Below are positions 1-7,834 of a stretch of 64,000 nt of DNA, in pieces. A model generated the notes under the pieces. The model was not told the DNA's origin, made no database searches, and saw nothing but the letters and a program-made list of their open reading frames with translations. Source of the DNA: Thalassovita sp. (GTDB taxonomy: Bacteria; Pseudomonadota; Alphaproteobacteria; Rhodobacterales; Rhodobacteraceae); NCBI GenBank assembly GCA_029212905.1, contig JARGPB010000013.1, positions 34,459-98,458 of the forward strand. Direction: 5' to 3'. Each line of letters starts with the position of its first letter. Positions within the stretch are counted from its first letter, which is position 1. A program made the position numbers and the translations under genes.

Positions 1-305
1 TGTTGATGCTTGACGAGCCAAGCCTTGGCCTTGCTCCGTTCCTGGTCGAGGAAATCTTTGGCATCCTGCAAAAGATCAATCGGGAAGAGGGCCTGTCCGT
101 CCTGCTGGTGGAACAGAACGCTCTGGCCGCTCTGGAGATCGTTTCGCAAGGGTATCTGATCGAGAACGGCCGCGTTGTCATGCACGGAACGGCCGAGGCG
201 CTGAAATCCAACTCCGACATTCAGGAGTTCTATCTGGGTGGTGGGGAAGGCACCGATTTCCACAACGTCAAGCACTATAGCCGACGCAAACGTTGGCTGA
301 GTTGA
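1..305 (+). CDS. LivF-type ABC transporter ATP-binding protein, C-terminal part (5' end outside window)
   Basis: Only the last 100 codons are present. They hold the end of the Walker B segment (LDEPSLGLAP) and the H-loop region of a branched-chain amino acid type ABC ATPase (LLVEQN, then YLIENGRVV). The protein ends in a basic tail, HYSRRKRWLS, closely matching the tail of the second LivF-type ATPase at 25919-26716. The gene is followed after 33 bases by two binding-protein genes, so it probably energises an importer whose permeases lie upstream of the window. The substrate is unknown; the neighbours suggest a carboxylic acid rather than an amino acid. Confidence 0.9.
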   Translation, partial: LMLDEPSLGLAPFLVEEIFGILQKINREEGLSVLLVEQNALAALEIVSQGYLIENGRVVMHGTAEALKSNSDIQEFYLGGGEGTDFHNVKHYSRRKRWLS

Positions 306-338
306 GGTACTAATCAGAACTTGTTCAGGGAGGAACAA

Positions 339-1577
339 ATGAAGAAACTTACCAAAGCATTGGCTGTATTTTCAGTGGTTGGCGGGGCGCTGTTCGGCAC
401 CCAGGCGCTGGCCGAGCCTTTCAAGATCGGCATCTGCTACGATCTCAGCAAAGCCTATACCTTTGCCACGCCGCAGGTTTCGCAGGCCGCGATGGACCTT
501 GCCAAGCTCATCAACATGAAGGGCGGCATCGGTGGCGAACCGGTCGAAGTCATCGTGCGTGACCACGGGAACGAACCGCAGCGCGGGATCGAGTGCTACT
601 CGAAACTCAGCCGCGAGGGCGTCTTTGTTTTCGATACCCTGTCCACTCCGGTGTCTCTGGCTATCCTGCCGCGGGCCATGGAAGACGGGCGTATCCTGAT
701 GCAGTCGCTTGTCGGCCGAGGCGATGCCGTTGACGGCACCGTTTTCGAATGGGTCTATCCGGTCGGACCGACCTATTGGGGACAGGCAGCCAATGATGTT
801 GCCTACATAAAGCAATTGCATGATGGCGACTTGTCGGACGTGAAGGTGGGGTTTGTGTATTTCGATTATCCTTTCGGACAGGAGCCGATCGAGATTCTCA
901 AAACCTTATCCGAAAAAGAGGGTTTCAAGCTTGAGCTTTACCCTGTGCCACTGCCTGGCAGTGACCAGGCCGGTGTGTGGTCCAAGGTGCGCCGGGACAA
1001 CCCAGATCATGTGATTGTCTGGATGCTGGGCGGTGCGCATGTGGTTGCGTCGAAGGAAATGCAGCGCAATCGCATCCCGATGGACAAATACATTTCCGTC
1101 AACTGGCTGAACGAAGTCGATATCGCCAATATTGGCAACGAGGCCGCCAAGGGCATCAAGCGCGGTACCAATGTTGTAGGCGGTCAGAATGTCGCTTTGT
1201 ATCAAGAGATCATGGCCGAACTCTACGACAAGGGCGAGGGTGCCGGCCCGATTGAGAAGACCCAGGACGTTTTCTACAACACTGGTCTGGCCATGTATTC
1301 AATCATGTTCGAAGCCGCGCGCAAGGCGGCAGAACTCGAAGGCCTTCCGATTACCGCAAAGTCCTACAAAGCGGGACTGGAGTCGCTTGAGGGATACGAC
1401 GCGAACGGGCTGATGGCACCCATTACGGTGACGGCCGAAGATCATGGCGGCGGTGGCAAGACCCGGATCGAGATGTGGGACGGGGCGGCTTGGGTGCCAC
1501 AAACCGACTGGATCTCTGAATACGCCGACGTCGTGTGGGACGTGGTTAAGGACAGTTCCTCAAAATACGAGCAGTGA
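339..1577 (+). CDS. Periplasmic substrate-binding protein of a branched-chain-type ABC importer (copy 1)
   Basis: 412 residues. A signal peptide of about 24 residues (MKKLTKALAV...) ends at ALA, before EPFKIG. The rest is a type I periplasmic binding fold (Peripla_BP_6/LivK-like), which delivers its ligand to a LivHM-LivGF importer. The ATG at 339 is chosen over an upstream TTG because GGGAGG lies at 328-333 and the signal peptide starts there. It is strongly similar throughout to the next gene, sharing for example RDHGNEPQRG, QEPIEILKTLSEKEGF and NWLNEVDIANIG, so the two are tandem duplicates. The ligand cannot be told from the sequence; similar proteins near acyl-CoA genes are thought to bind organic acids. 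Confidence 0.92.
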   Translation: MKKLTKALAVFSVVGGALFGTQALAEPFKIGICYDLSKAYTFATPQVSQAAMDLAKLINMKGGIGGEPVEVIVRDHGNEPQRGIECYSKLSREGVFVFDTLSTPVSLAILPRAMEDGRILMQSLVGRGDAVDGTVFEWVYPVGPTYWGQAANDVAYIKQLHDGDLSDVKVGFVYFDYPFGQEPIEILKTLSEKEGFKLELYPVPLPGSDQAGVWSKVRRDNPDHVIVWMLGGAHVVASKEMQRNRIPMDKYISVNWLNEVDIANIGNEAAKGIKRGTNVVGGQNVALYQEIMAELYDKGEGAGPIEKTQDVFYNTGLAMYSIMFEAARKAAELEGLPITAKSYKAGLESLEGYDANGLMAPITVTAEDHGGGGKTRIEMWDGAAWVPQTDWISEYADVVWDVVKDSSSKYEQ

Positions 1578-1674
1578 AAGACAGGTAGCAGGAAGGGTGA
1601 CGCTACGCAGGGCGGCAGCGGCGCTTACGAAACGGTATCATCGCCCTAAACCCAAGCAACGGGAGAGAGAAAAC

Positions 1675-2925
1675 ATGAAAGTCAAACAGCACATTAAGGC
1701 AGTGGTCCTTGCTACTGCGCTGGCAGCAAGCGCGACTGTGGCCTCAGCGCAGGACAAGGAGCCGATCCGCTTCGGACTCTGCTTCGACCTCAGTAAATCC
1801 TACACGTTCATTTCGCCGCAGGTGGCCCAGGCCGCTCAGGATCTCGCGATGTACACCAACGAAAACGGTGGTATCGAAGGGTATCCGGTTGAAGTAATCA
1901 TTCGCGATCACGGCAACGAACCGCAGCGCGGTGTGGAATGCTACGAGCAGCTCAAGCGCGAAGGCGTTTTCCTGTTCAACATGCTCTCGACGCCTGTCAC
2001 GAACGCGGTTCTGCCGCGTGCGATGAAGGACGGCAGCGTGTTGATGCAGTCCTTCGTTGGTCGCGGTGATGCCGTGGACGGCGATGTGTTCGAATGGGTT
2101 TTCCCGGTGGGGCCGACATATTGGCAGCAGGCGGCAAATGACGTTGCCTTTATCAAAGGCCAGATGGGCGGTGACCTGAGCAAAGCGAAGATCGGGTTCA
2201 TCTATCTGGATTATCCCTTTGGTCAGGAACCGATCGAGATCCTCAAAACGCTTTCCGAAAAGGAAGGGTTCGAGTTGGAGCTGTATCCCGTACCGCTTCC
2301 CGGGTCGGATCAAGCCGGCGCATGGAGCAATATCCGCCGCGACAAGCCTGACTATGTGATCAGCTGGCTTCTGGCGGGTGGCCATGTGGTCGCCTCGAAA
2401 GAAATGCGTCGTAACCGTTTCCCGATCGACCGCTATCTTTCGGTGAACTGGCTGAACGAAGTCGATATCGCCAACATCGGCGCGGAAGAGGCGAAAGGCA
2501 TCCTGCGCGGGACCAACGTGGCCGGTGGCCAGGAAGTTCCGATCGTAAAGACGATGCTGGACACCTACTATGCCAATGGCAAGGGCAGCGGACCCGAGAA
2601 CCTGGTGCGAGACGTGTACTACAACACGGGCATGGCGATCTACTCGACCGGTTTTGAAGCTGCGCGTATCGCGATTACCGAAAATGGCTGGCCGATCACA
2701 CCGGAAAGCATGAAAAACGCCTATGAATCGATCGAGAACTTCGATGGCAACGGGGTCATGGCCCCGGTCACAGTGACCGACAAAGATCACGGTGGCGGCG
2801 GCAAGACCCGGGTCGAGCAGTGGAATGGCGAAACCTGGGTTCCGCTGACCGACTGGAGCGCCGACTATCTCGACGTTGTGTGGGAAGTCATCAAGCACAG
2901 TTCCAAGTCGTTCTCTGTCGAATAA
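1675..2925 (+). CDS. Periplasmic substrate-binding protein of a branched-chain-type ABC importer (copy 2)
   Basis: 416 residues. The signal peptide (MKVKQHIKAVVLATALAAS) ends at ASA before QDKEPIRFG, followed by a Peripla_BP_6 fold. The ATG at 1675 has GGGAGAGAG at 1661-1669; the reading frame extends far upstream, but only this start gives the signal peptide. It is a paralogue of the gene at 339-1577, with near-identical blocks around the ligand cleft region and more divergence near the ends. Two binding proteins next to one ATPase suggest that one transporter serves two related ligands, or a recent duplication. A 10-bp hairpin follows the gene. Confidence 0.92.
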   Translation: MKVKQHIKAVVLATALAASATVASAQDKEPIRFGLCFDLSKSYTFISPQVAQAAQDLAMYTNENGGIEGYPVEVIIRDHGNEPQRGVECYEQLKREGVFLFNMLSTPVTNAVLPRAMKDGSVLMQSFVGRGDAVDGDVFEWVFPVGPTYWQQAANDVAFIKGQMGGDLSKAKIGFIYLDYPFGQEPIEILKTLSEKEGFELELYPVPLPGSDQAGAWSNIRRDKPDYVISWLLAGGHVVASKEMRRNRFPIDRYLSVNWLNEVDIANIGAEEAKGILRGTNVAGGQEVPIVKTMLDTYYANGKGSGPENLVRDVYYNTGMAIYSTGFEAARIAITENGWPITPESMKNAYESIENFDGNGVMAPVTVTDKDHGGGGKTRVEQWNGETWVPLTDWSADYLDVVWEVIKHSSKSFSVE

Positions 2926-2932
2926 GCAGGAA

Positions 2933-2962
2933 CTTCCCCGCGGCAAACATGTCGCGGGGAAG
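2933..2962 (+). terminator. 10-bp stem-loop after binding-protein gene
   Basis: CTTCCCCGCG at 2933-2942 pairs perfectly with CGCGGGGAAG at 2953-2962 across a 10-base loop. No T-run follows and the next gene continues in the same direction. It is therefore more likely a processing or mRNA-stabilising element, or a partial attenuator that keeps binding-protein mRNA more abundant than the downstream enzymes. A similar hairpin follows the binding-protein gene at 26772-28010. Confidence 0.6.
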
Positions 2963-3003
2963 CTTCGCATCAGAATTTCCCCAGTTAAAACGAAGCAGGT
3001 ATC

Positions 3004-3780
3004 ATGAGCCCTATTGATGTGAAAATCGAAGACGGCATTGCAACCGTCTGTATCAACCGGCCCGAACGCAAGAATGCGCTTTCCGTGGCCGCGACGAACG
3101 GGCTGACGGATGCCTGGGAAAAGATTGAGGCGGATGACAGCGTTCGTGTGGCCATTCTGACTTCGGCCGATTGCGGTGTTTTCAGCGCCGGGCTGGACCT
3201 CAAGGAAGCCACGCAAATCGCGCGCGACGAAGGCGTCGATATCCTGTCAAAGATGCGCGATCCATTTCACGAGACCATGCGCGCCTGCAAGAAGCCGATC
3301 ATCGCGGCGATGACGGGGTCGCTGATGGCGGGCGGCATGATGCTGACGCTGAATTGCGATCTGCGGGTCGGTCTCAAGGGGACCAAGGTTGGCATTACCG
3401 AGGTAAAGATCGGTCGTGGATCGCCTTGGGCGTCGCCGGCGCTGTCCATGCTGCCGCAGCCCATCCTTATGGAAATCGTTCTGACCGGCGATTTGATGCC
3501 GATCGAGCGTCTGCACGAATACGGGTTTACCAACTATATCGAGGACACCCCCGATGCCGTTCGCGCACGGGCATTCGACCTTGCCAAACGCATAGCCAGC
3601 GGGGCCCCGCTTTCGGTGATCGCTGCCAAGGGCGGCGTTCGCGCGACCATGGACCTGGGCTGTGCGGGTGGCCTCGAAGAGGGTAAGCGCCTGCACGAGG
3701 TTGTATACGCCAGCAACGACGCGATTGAGGGCCCCAGGGCATTCGCCGAAAAACGCGCACCGGTCTGGACTGGAACCTGA
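3004..3780 (+). CDS. Enoyl-CoA hydratase/isomerase family protein
   Basis: 258 residues with the crotonase fold. The substrate loop SAGLDLKE (near residue 62) and the oxyanion-hole segment GSLMAGGMMLTLNCDL (near 103-118) are visible. Of the two glutamates of classical enoyl-CoA hydratase, the first position is Met (AGGMM) and the second is kept (ITEVKIG). The reaction may therefore be hydration, isomerisation or something else on an acyl-CoA. The Shine-Dalgarno site is weak (AGCAGG). The gene abuts the next crotonase gene, and the pair precedes etfBA. The WASPALSM...LMEIVLTGD region resembles the hydratase at 60738-61523. Confidence 0.85.
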   Translation: MSPIDVKIEDGIATVCINRPERKNALSVAATNGLTDAWEKIEADDSVRVAILTSADCGVFSAGLDLKEATQIARDEGVDILSKMRDPFHETMRACKKPIIAAMTGSLMAGGMMLTLNCDLRVGLKGTKVGITEVKIGRGSPWASPALSMLPQPILMEIVLTGDLMPIERLHEYGFTNYIEDTPDAVRARAFDLAKRIASGAPLSVIAAKGGVRATMDLGCAGGLEEGKRLHEVVYASNDAIEGPRAFAEKRAPVWTGT

Positions 3781-3791
3781 TGGAGACTGGA

Positions 3792-4574
3792 ATGACTGAA
3801 CTTATTCGTCTGGACAGGGATGGCCATGTCGGAATATTGCGTTTTCTTCAGCCAACTAAACGCAACCCTTACAGCATTGCATTCGTAGAGGAATTAGTGA
3901 CACTCCTGCGCGAAGCCGAACGGGACGATACGATCCGTGCCGTTGTCATGACCGGTGGCGATCATTTCAGCAGCGGCGGCGATCTCGTTGGATTTCAGGC
4001 TGAAATCGCGAAAGGCGCAAGGGCGACATCGGAAATGGTCGACCGGGTTCACGATGGCGGACGCGCGGCCTATCTGTTTCGCAAGCCTCTGATTTCTGCT
4101 GTATGCGGAGTAGCATTTGGTGCCGGCCTCAGCCTGGCCCTGTCGGCGGATATCGTCGTAGCGGCCGAAGATGCCCGGCTGTGCGAGGTTTTTGCCCGCA
4201 TCGGCGGCTGTCCCGACACCGGCTCGAGCTGGCTGCTTCAGCAACGTGCCGGCGCGGGCGTGGCGCGGATGCTTGTTCTCACAGGTCGTGAAATAGACGG
4301 GCGCACCGCCAAGGAACTGCGCGTCGTGGAAGAATGCGTACCCGCCGACCAGGTCGAGCAACGCGCTCTGGAAATTGCCCGCGAGATCGCACCACACCCG
4401 ATGTTCGGTGTCCAGACAACCAAGCGCGTGATGCGCGCCACGGCGGAGTGCAGCTATCTGGAGGCTCTGGACATCGAACGCGATTCCCAAAGCGTTCTGC
4501 TGTGCGCGCATGATTTTCCAGAGGCCATGAAAGCGTTCTCAGAGAAAAGAAACCCCGAATTCAATGACCGATAG
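3792..4574 (+). CDS. Enoyl-CoA hydratase/isomerase (PaaG-like)
   Basis: 260 residues, crotonase fold with SSGGDLVGF and the oxyanion segment GVAFGAGLSLALSADI. Both classical hydratase glutamate positions are changed (Ser and Phe), while the following CPDTGSSWLLQQRAG block is typical of PaaG-type isomerases/hydratases of ring-derived acyl-CoAs. Start: the ATG at 3792 with GGAG at 3782-3785 is preferred. An ATG at 3780, overlapping the previous stop by one base, would add four residues but has no ribosome site of its own. Translational coupling with the gene before it is likely. Confidence 0.83.
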   Translation: MTELIRLDRDGHVGILRFLQPTKRNPYSIAFVEELVTLLREAERDDTIRAVVMTGGDHFSSGGDLVGFQAEIAKGARATSEMVDRVHDGGRAAYLFRKPLISAVCGVAFGAGLSLALSADIVVAAEDARLCEVFARIGGCPDTGSSWLLQQRAGAGVARMLVLTGREIDGRTAKELRVVEECVPADQVEQRALEIAREIAPHPMFGVQTTKRVMRATAECSYLEALDIERDSQSVLLCAHDFPEAMKAFSEKRNPEFNDR

Positions 4575-4614
4575 GTCGGTGGAAACCATATCGAAGAACC
4601 AAAGGAGAACGTAG

Positions 4615-5373
4615 ATGAAGGTGCTTGTGCCTGTCAAACGCGTGATCGACTACAACGTGAAGGTCCGCGTCAAGGCGGACGGAAGCGGTGTCGATCTCGC
4701 CAATGTCAAAATGTCGATGAACCCGTTCGACGAAATCGCGGTCGAAGAGGCGATCCGCCTGAAAGAGGCCGGCAAGGTCGAAGAAGTCGTCGTCGTGTCG
4801 ATCGGCGTCAAGCAGGCGCAGGAAACCCTGCGCACCGCTTTGGCCATGGGCGCCGACCGTGCCATTCTGGTTAACGCCGCTGATGACGTCCACACCGACA
4901 TCGAACCGCTGGCCGTCGCCAAGATCCTCAAGGCCGTCATCGCCGAGGAGAACCCCGGTCTGGTGATCGCGGGCAAACAGGCCATCGACAACGACATGAA
5001 CGCCACCGGCCAGATGCTGTCGGCGCTGTTGGGGTGGTCGCAAGGCACCTTCGCCTCGGAACTGGACATCGACGGCGACAAGGCCGTGGTGACCCGCGAG
5101 GTCGACGGCGGTTTGCAGACCATCAAGGTCAACATGCCTGCAATCGTCACCGTGGACCTGCGCCTGAACGAACCGCGTTACGCTTCGCTGCCCAACATCA
5201 TGAAGGCCAAGAAGAAGCCGCTGGACGAAAAAACCGCCGCCGATTACGGCGTCGACACTTCGCCGCGTCTTGAAGTGGTCAAAACGACCGAGCCGGCAAC
5301 ACGTGCCGCCGGCATCATCGTCGGCTCGGTTGACGAGCTGGTTTCGAAACTCAAAGAAGCGGGGGCTGTGTAA
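4615..5373 (+). CDS. etfB: Electron transfer flavoprotein, beta subunit
   Basis: 252 residues, close to the usual length of EtfB. The N terminus MKVLVPVKRVIDYNVK, the AMGADRAILV segment and the adenine-nucleotide/AMP-binding domain pattern (IAGKQAIDNDMNATGQ, then VTVDLRLNEPRYASLPNIMKA) are characteristic. With EtfA it takes electrons from acyl-CoA dehydrogenases and passes them to ETF-ubiquinone oxidoreductase at the membrane. AAGGAG precedes the ATG at 4615, and the stop overlaps the etfA start by one base. Its place in a cluster with nine acyl-CoA dehydrogenases fits a dedicated electron acceptor. Codon use is more strongly biased to GGC/GCC than in the flanking genes, as in highly expressed genes. 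Confidence 0.97.
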   Translation: MKVLVPVKRVIDYNVKVRVKADGSGVDLANVKMSMNPFDEIAVEEAIRLKEAGKVEEVVVVSIGVKQAQETLRTALAMGADRAILVNAADDVHTDIEPLAVAKILKAVIAEENPGLVIAGKQAIDNDMNATGQMLSALLGWSQGTFASELDIDGDKAVVTREVDGGLQTIKVNMPAIVTVDLRLNEPRYASLPNIMKAKKKPLDEKTAADYGVDTSPRLEVVKTTEPATRAAGIIVGSVDELVSKLKEAGAV

Positions 5374-6299
5374 TGGCTGTTCTTCTACTCGCCGAAGTCA
5401 ACAATGGTGAACTGGCGCTGGACGCCACCGCCAAAGCCGTCACCGCCGCCCGGGCACTGGGCGACGTGACCGTTCTGGCCGCGGGTGCTTCCGCCGCCGC
5501 AGCTGGCGAAGCCGCCGCCAAGATCGACGGTGTCGCCAAGGTGTTGGTCGCTGAAGATGCGTCGCTGGGTCACCGCATGGCGGAACCCACCGCCGCGCTG
5601 ATCGTGTCGCTGGCCGGTGACTATTCGCACATCGTGGCACCCGCCACGACCGACGCCAAGAACGTCATGCCGCGCGTTGCTGCGCTGCTGGACGTGATGG
5701 TGATTTCGGACGCCTCTGGCGTTGTCGATGCAGACACGTTCGAACGCCCTATCTATGCCGGCAACGCCGTGCAAACCGTCAAATCTTTGGATACGACCAA
5801 GGTCATCACCTTCCGCACCTCGACCTTTGATGCCGCTGGCGAAGGCGGCTCGGCCGCAGTCGAAACCATCGGTGCTGCCGACAACCCCGGCCTGTCCGAA
5901 TGGGTCGAAGACAAGGTTGCCGCATCGGACCGCCCCGAGCTGACCTCGGCCGGCGTGGTCGTGTCCGGTGGCCGTGGCGTCGGATCTGAAGAGGATTTTG
6001 CCCTGATCGAGAAGCTGGCTGACAAGCTGGGCGCCGCCGTTGGGGCTTCGCGCGCTGCTGTCGACTCGGGCTACGCCCCGAACGACTGGCAGGTGGGTCA
6101 AACCGGCAAGGTTGTTGCCCCCGAACTGTATGTCGCCGTTGGCATCTCGGGCGCCATCCAACACCTGGCTGGCATGAAGGACTCGAAGATCATCGTCGCG
6201 ATCAACAAGGACGAAGAAGCACCGATTTTCCAGGTTGCTGACTTCGGCCTGGTCGCCGACCTGTTCGAGGCCGTCCCGGCCCTGACTGACGCACTGTAA
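5373..6299 (+). CDS. etfA: Electron transfer flavoprotein, alpha subunit
   Basis: 308 residues. The C-terminal FAD-binding domain is clear: VSGGRGVGSEEDF (near 193-205), GASRAAVDSGY, and the signature VAVGISGAIQHLAGM followed by IVAINKDEEAPIFQVADFG. It forms the heterodimer with EtfB and holds the redox FAD. It starts on the last base of the etfB stop (TAATG), so the two are co-translated. An intrinsic terminator follows 22 bases after the stop, which makes this the last gene of the operon entering the window from the left. Confidence 0.97.
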   Translation: MAVLLLAEVNNGELALDATAKAVTAARALGDVTVLAAGASAAAAGEAAAKIDGVAKVLVAEDASLGHRMAEPTAALIVSLAGDYSHIVAPATTDAKNVMPRVAALLDVMVISDASGVVDADTFERPIYAGNAVQTVKSLDTTKVITFRTSTFDAAGEGGSAAVETIGAADNPGLSEWVEDKVAASDRPELTSAGVVVSGGRGVGSEEDFALIEKLADKLGAAVGASRAAVDSGYAPNDWQVGQTGKVVAPELYVAVGISGAIQHLAGMKDSKIIVAINKDEEAPIFQVADFGLVADLFEAVPALTDAL

Positions 6300-6321
6300 A
6301 TTGCGTCACATCAAATGCGAG

Positions 6322-6348
6322 AAGGCCCGCCATCCGGCGGGCCTTTTT
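6322..6348 (+). terminator. Rho-independent terminator after etfA
   Basis: AAGGCCCGCC at 6322-6331 pairs perfectly with GGCGGGCCTT at 6336-6345 across the tetraloop ATCC, and the stem runs into TTTTT at 6344-6348. It ends the rightward operon and also separates it from the leftward thiolase gene that ends at 6412. Confidence 0.93.
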
Positions 6349-6411
6349 GTATGCTCATCTTGTTACTAATTGAAAGGGAACCGCTTTTTTGAGGTGCCCA
6401 TAGACTCTAAT

Positions 6412-7587
6412 TCATATGGCTTCTATGGCTAGGGCAATCCCCTGCCCACCACCGATACACATGGTAATCAGCGCGCGTTTTGCGCCGGTACGCTCCAGCT
6501 CGTAGAGCGCTTTGACAAAGATTATGGCCCCCGACGCCCCGATAGGATGTCCGAGAGCAATTGCGCCGCCGTTGGGGTTCACCTTGTTGCCATCCAGACC
6601 AAGAGTTTTACTCACGGCCAAAGCCTGAGCCGCGAAGGCTTCGTTTGACTCGATGACGTCGAAATCAGAAATTGTCAGGCCTGTACGTTTCAAAAGTCCT
6701 TCGACAGCCGGAATTGGCCCGATTCCCATGATGTCCGGGCGTACTCCTGCAACATGATATCCAAGCAGGCGTGCGCGCGGTTTCAACCCTGCATCTGATG
6801 CAGCATCTGCCGTGGCCAGCACAACTGCGGCGGCCCCATCATTGAGACCCGAAGCATTCCCCGCCGTCACGGTGCCATCCTTCTGGAAGGCCGGACGCAG
6901 TTTGCCGAGCATTTCAACTGTGCTCGCCTTGGGGTGTTCATCGGTGTCAAAAGAAGCAGTGTTGCGTTTGACCTTGACCTCGACGGGAACGATCTGGGAT
7001 TTGAAATACCCCTCTTTGAGCGCGTTCAGAGCGCGCTCCTGGCTTTGAAGGGCAAACGCATCCTGAGCTTCGCGCGTGATGTCGTATTCGGCGGCGACGT
7101 TTTCCGCTGTTACGCCCATATGCCCGGTGCCAAACGGACAGTTCAACGCGCCGAGCATCATGTCAGTTGCACCCGTGTCACCCATTTTCTGCCCCCAGCG
7201 AATGGCTGGCACGATATAGGGCGAGCGGCTCATGCTTTCGCTGCCACCGGCAAGAGCCATTGTTGCATCACCCAGCATCAGCGACTGCGCCGCTGACACA
7301 ATAGCCTGTAGCCCAGAACCGCAGAGCCGATTGACGTTCATTGCGGGCGCCTTTTCTGGCACGCCAGCGGCAATAGACGCCGCGCGGCTAAGATACATGT
7401 CGCGCGGCTCTGTGTTAATAACATGGCCAAAAACAACGTTTCCAACCTGCTTGCCTTCGACACCTGAACGCGCAAGCGCCTCTTTCGCCACTATGCTACC
7501 CAGTTCGATCGGAGACGTGCCCGAAAGAGAGCCGCCAAAGGTTCCGATGGCTGTTCGCACACCATCCAATACTACGATATCTTTCAT
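6412..7587 (-). CDS. Acetyl-CoA acetyltransferase / beta-ketothiolase
   Basis: 391 residues, the standard length for biosynthetic/degradative thiolases. All active-site blocks are present: NRLCGSGLQA with the acylated Cys near residue 89, NEAFAAQA, the GGAIALGHPIGASGA histidine block near 349, and CIGGGQG with the second Cys near 379. It cleaves 3-ketoacyl-CoA with CoA to acetyl-CoA plus a shortened acyl-CoA. The ATG at 7587 is preferred over the GTG at 7593 because GGAG lies five bases upstream of it. It is transcribed away from the acyl-CoA dehydrogenase at 7835, and an operator copy (7784-7797) lies between them. Confidence 0.93.
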   Translation of the reverse strand: MKDIVVLDGVRTAIGTFGGSLSGTSPIELGSIVAKEALARSGVEGKQVGNVVFGHVINTEPRDMYLSRAASIAAGVPEKAPAMNVNRLCGSGLQAIVSAAQSLMLGDATMALAGGSESMSRSPYIVPAIRWGQKMGDTGATDMMLGALNCPFGTGHMGVTAENVAAEYDITREAQDAFALQSQERALNALKEGYFKSQIVPVEVKVKRNTASFDTDEHPKASTVEMLGKLRPAFQKDGTVTAGNASGLNDGAAAVVLATADAASDAGLKPRARLLGYHVAGVRPDIMGIGPIPAVEGLLKRTGLTISDFDVIESNEAFAAQALAVSKTLGLDGNKVNPNGGAIALGHPIGASGAIIFVKALYELERTGAKRALITMCIGGGQGIALAIEAI

Positions 7588-7783
7588 TTTCACTCCGGTT
7601 CTTCATTTTTTGCGTCACGCAGGCCGTGTACTGCCCAGTGTCAGCCCGTTACCCTGACCTGCGCGTTCGGTGCCTTGGTGGAACTTGCCTGGGAGTAGGA
7701 AGTTGATACCGCGCCAGTTCAGGAAAGCCGTCTCGAGCAAAATAACGCGGCGTTTGCCTTGAGACTGGGCCATTGCCGAAAAA

Positions 7784-7797
7784 ATAACAGATGTTAG
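7784..7797. promoter_or_regulatory. Operator copy 1 (TAACA-NN-TGTTA palindrome) with promoter
   Basis: ATAACAGATGTTAG; the left arm has A instead of C at its outermost base. TTGCCG at 7773-7778 and TAGATT at 7795-7800 (spacer 16) form a plausible rightward promoter whose -10 box is built from the right arm of the palindrome. Transcription would start near 7807, so the translation start of the next gene must lie downstream of that. The region between the two divergent genes (7588-7834) holds nothing else I can identify. Confidence 0.75.
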
Positions 7798-7834
7798 ATT
7801 TATGGCAATACCAACCTTAGGAATGGATTCCAAA

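Noticed and set aside
339..2925. Direct repeat or mobile element explaining the duplicated binding proteins
   Set aside because: The similarity is confined to the coding regions; no terminal inverted repeats, transposase or target-site duplication is seen.
1744..3216. Leftward open frame (490 codons) opposite the second binding-protein gene
   Set aside because: Antisense shadow; the plus-strand gene has signal peptide, ribosome site and a paralogue next to it.
7802..7834. ATG at 7802 as start of the dehydrogenase gene
   Set aside because: It abuts the -10 box (7795-7800) and precedes the predicted transcription start; no Shine-Dalgarno sequence there.
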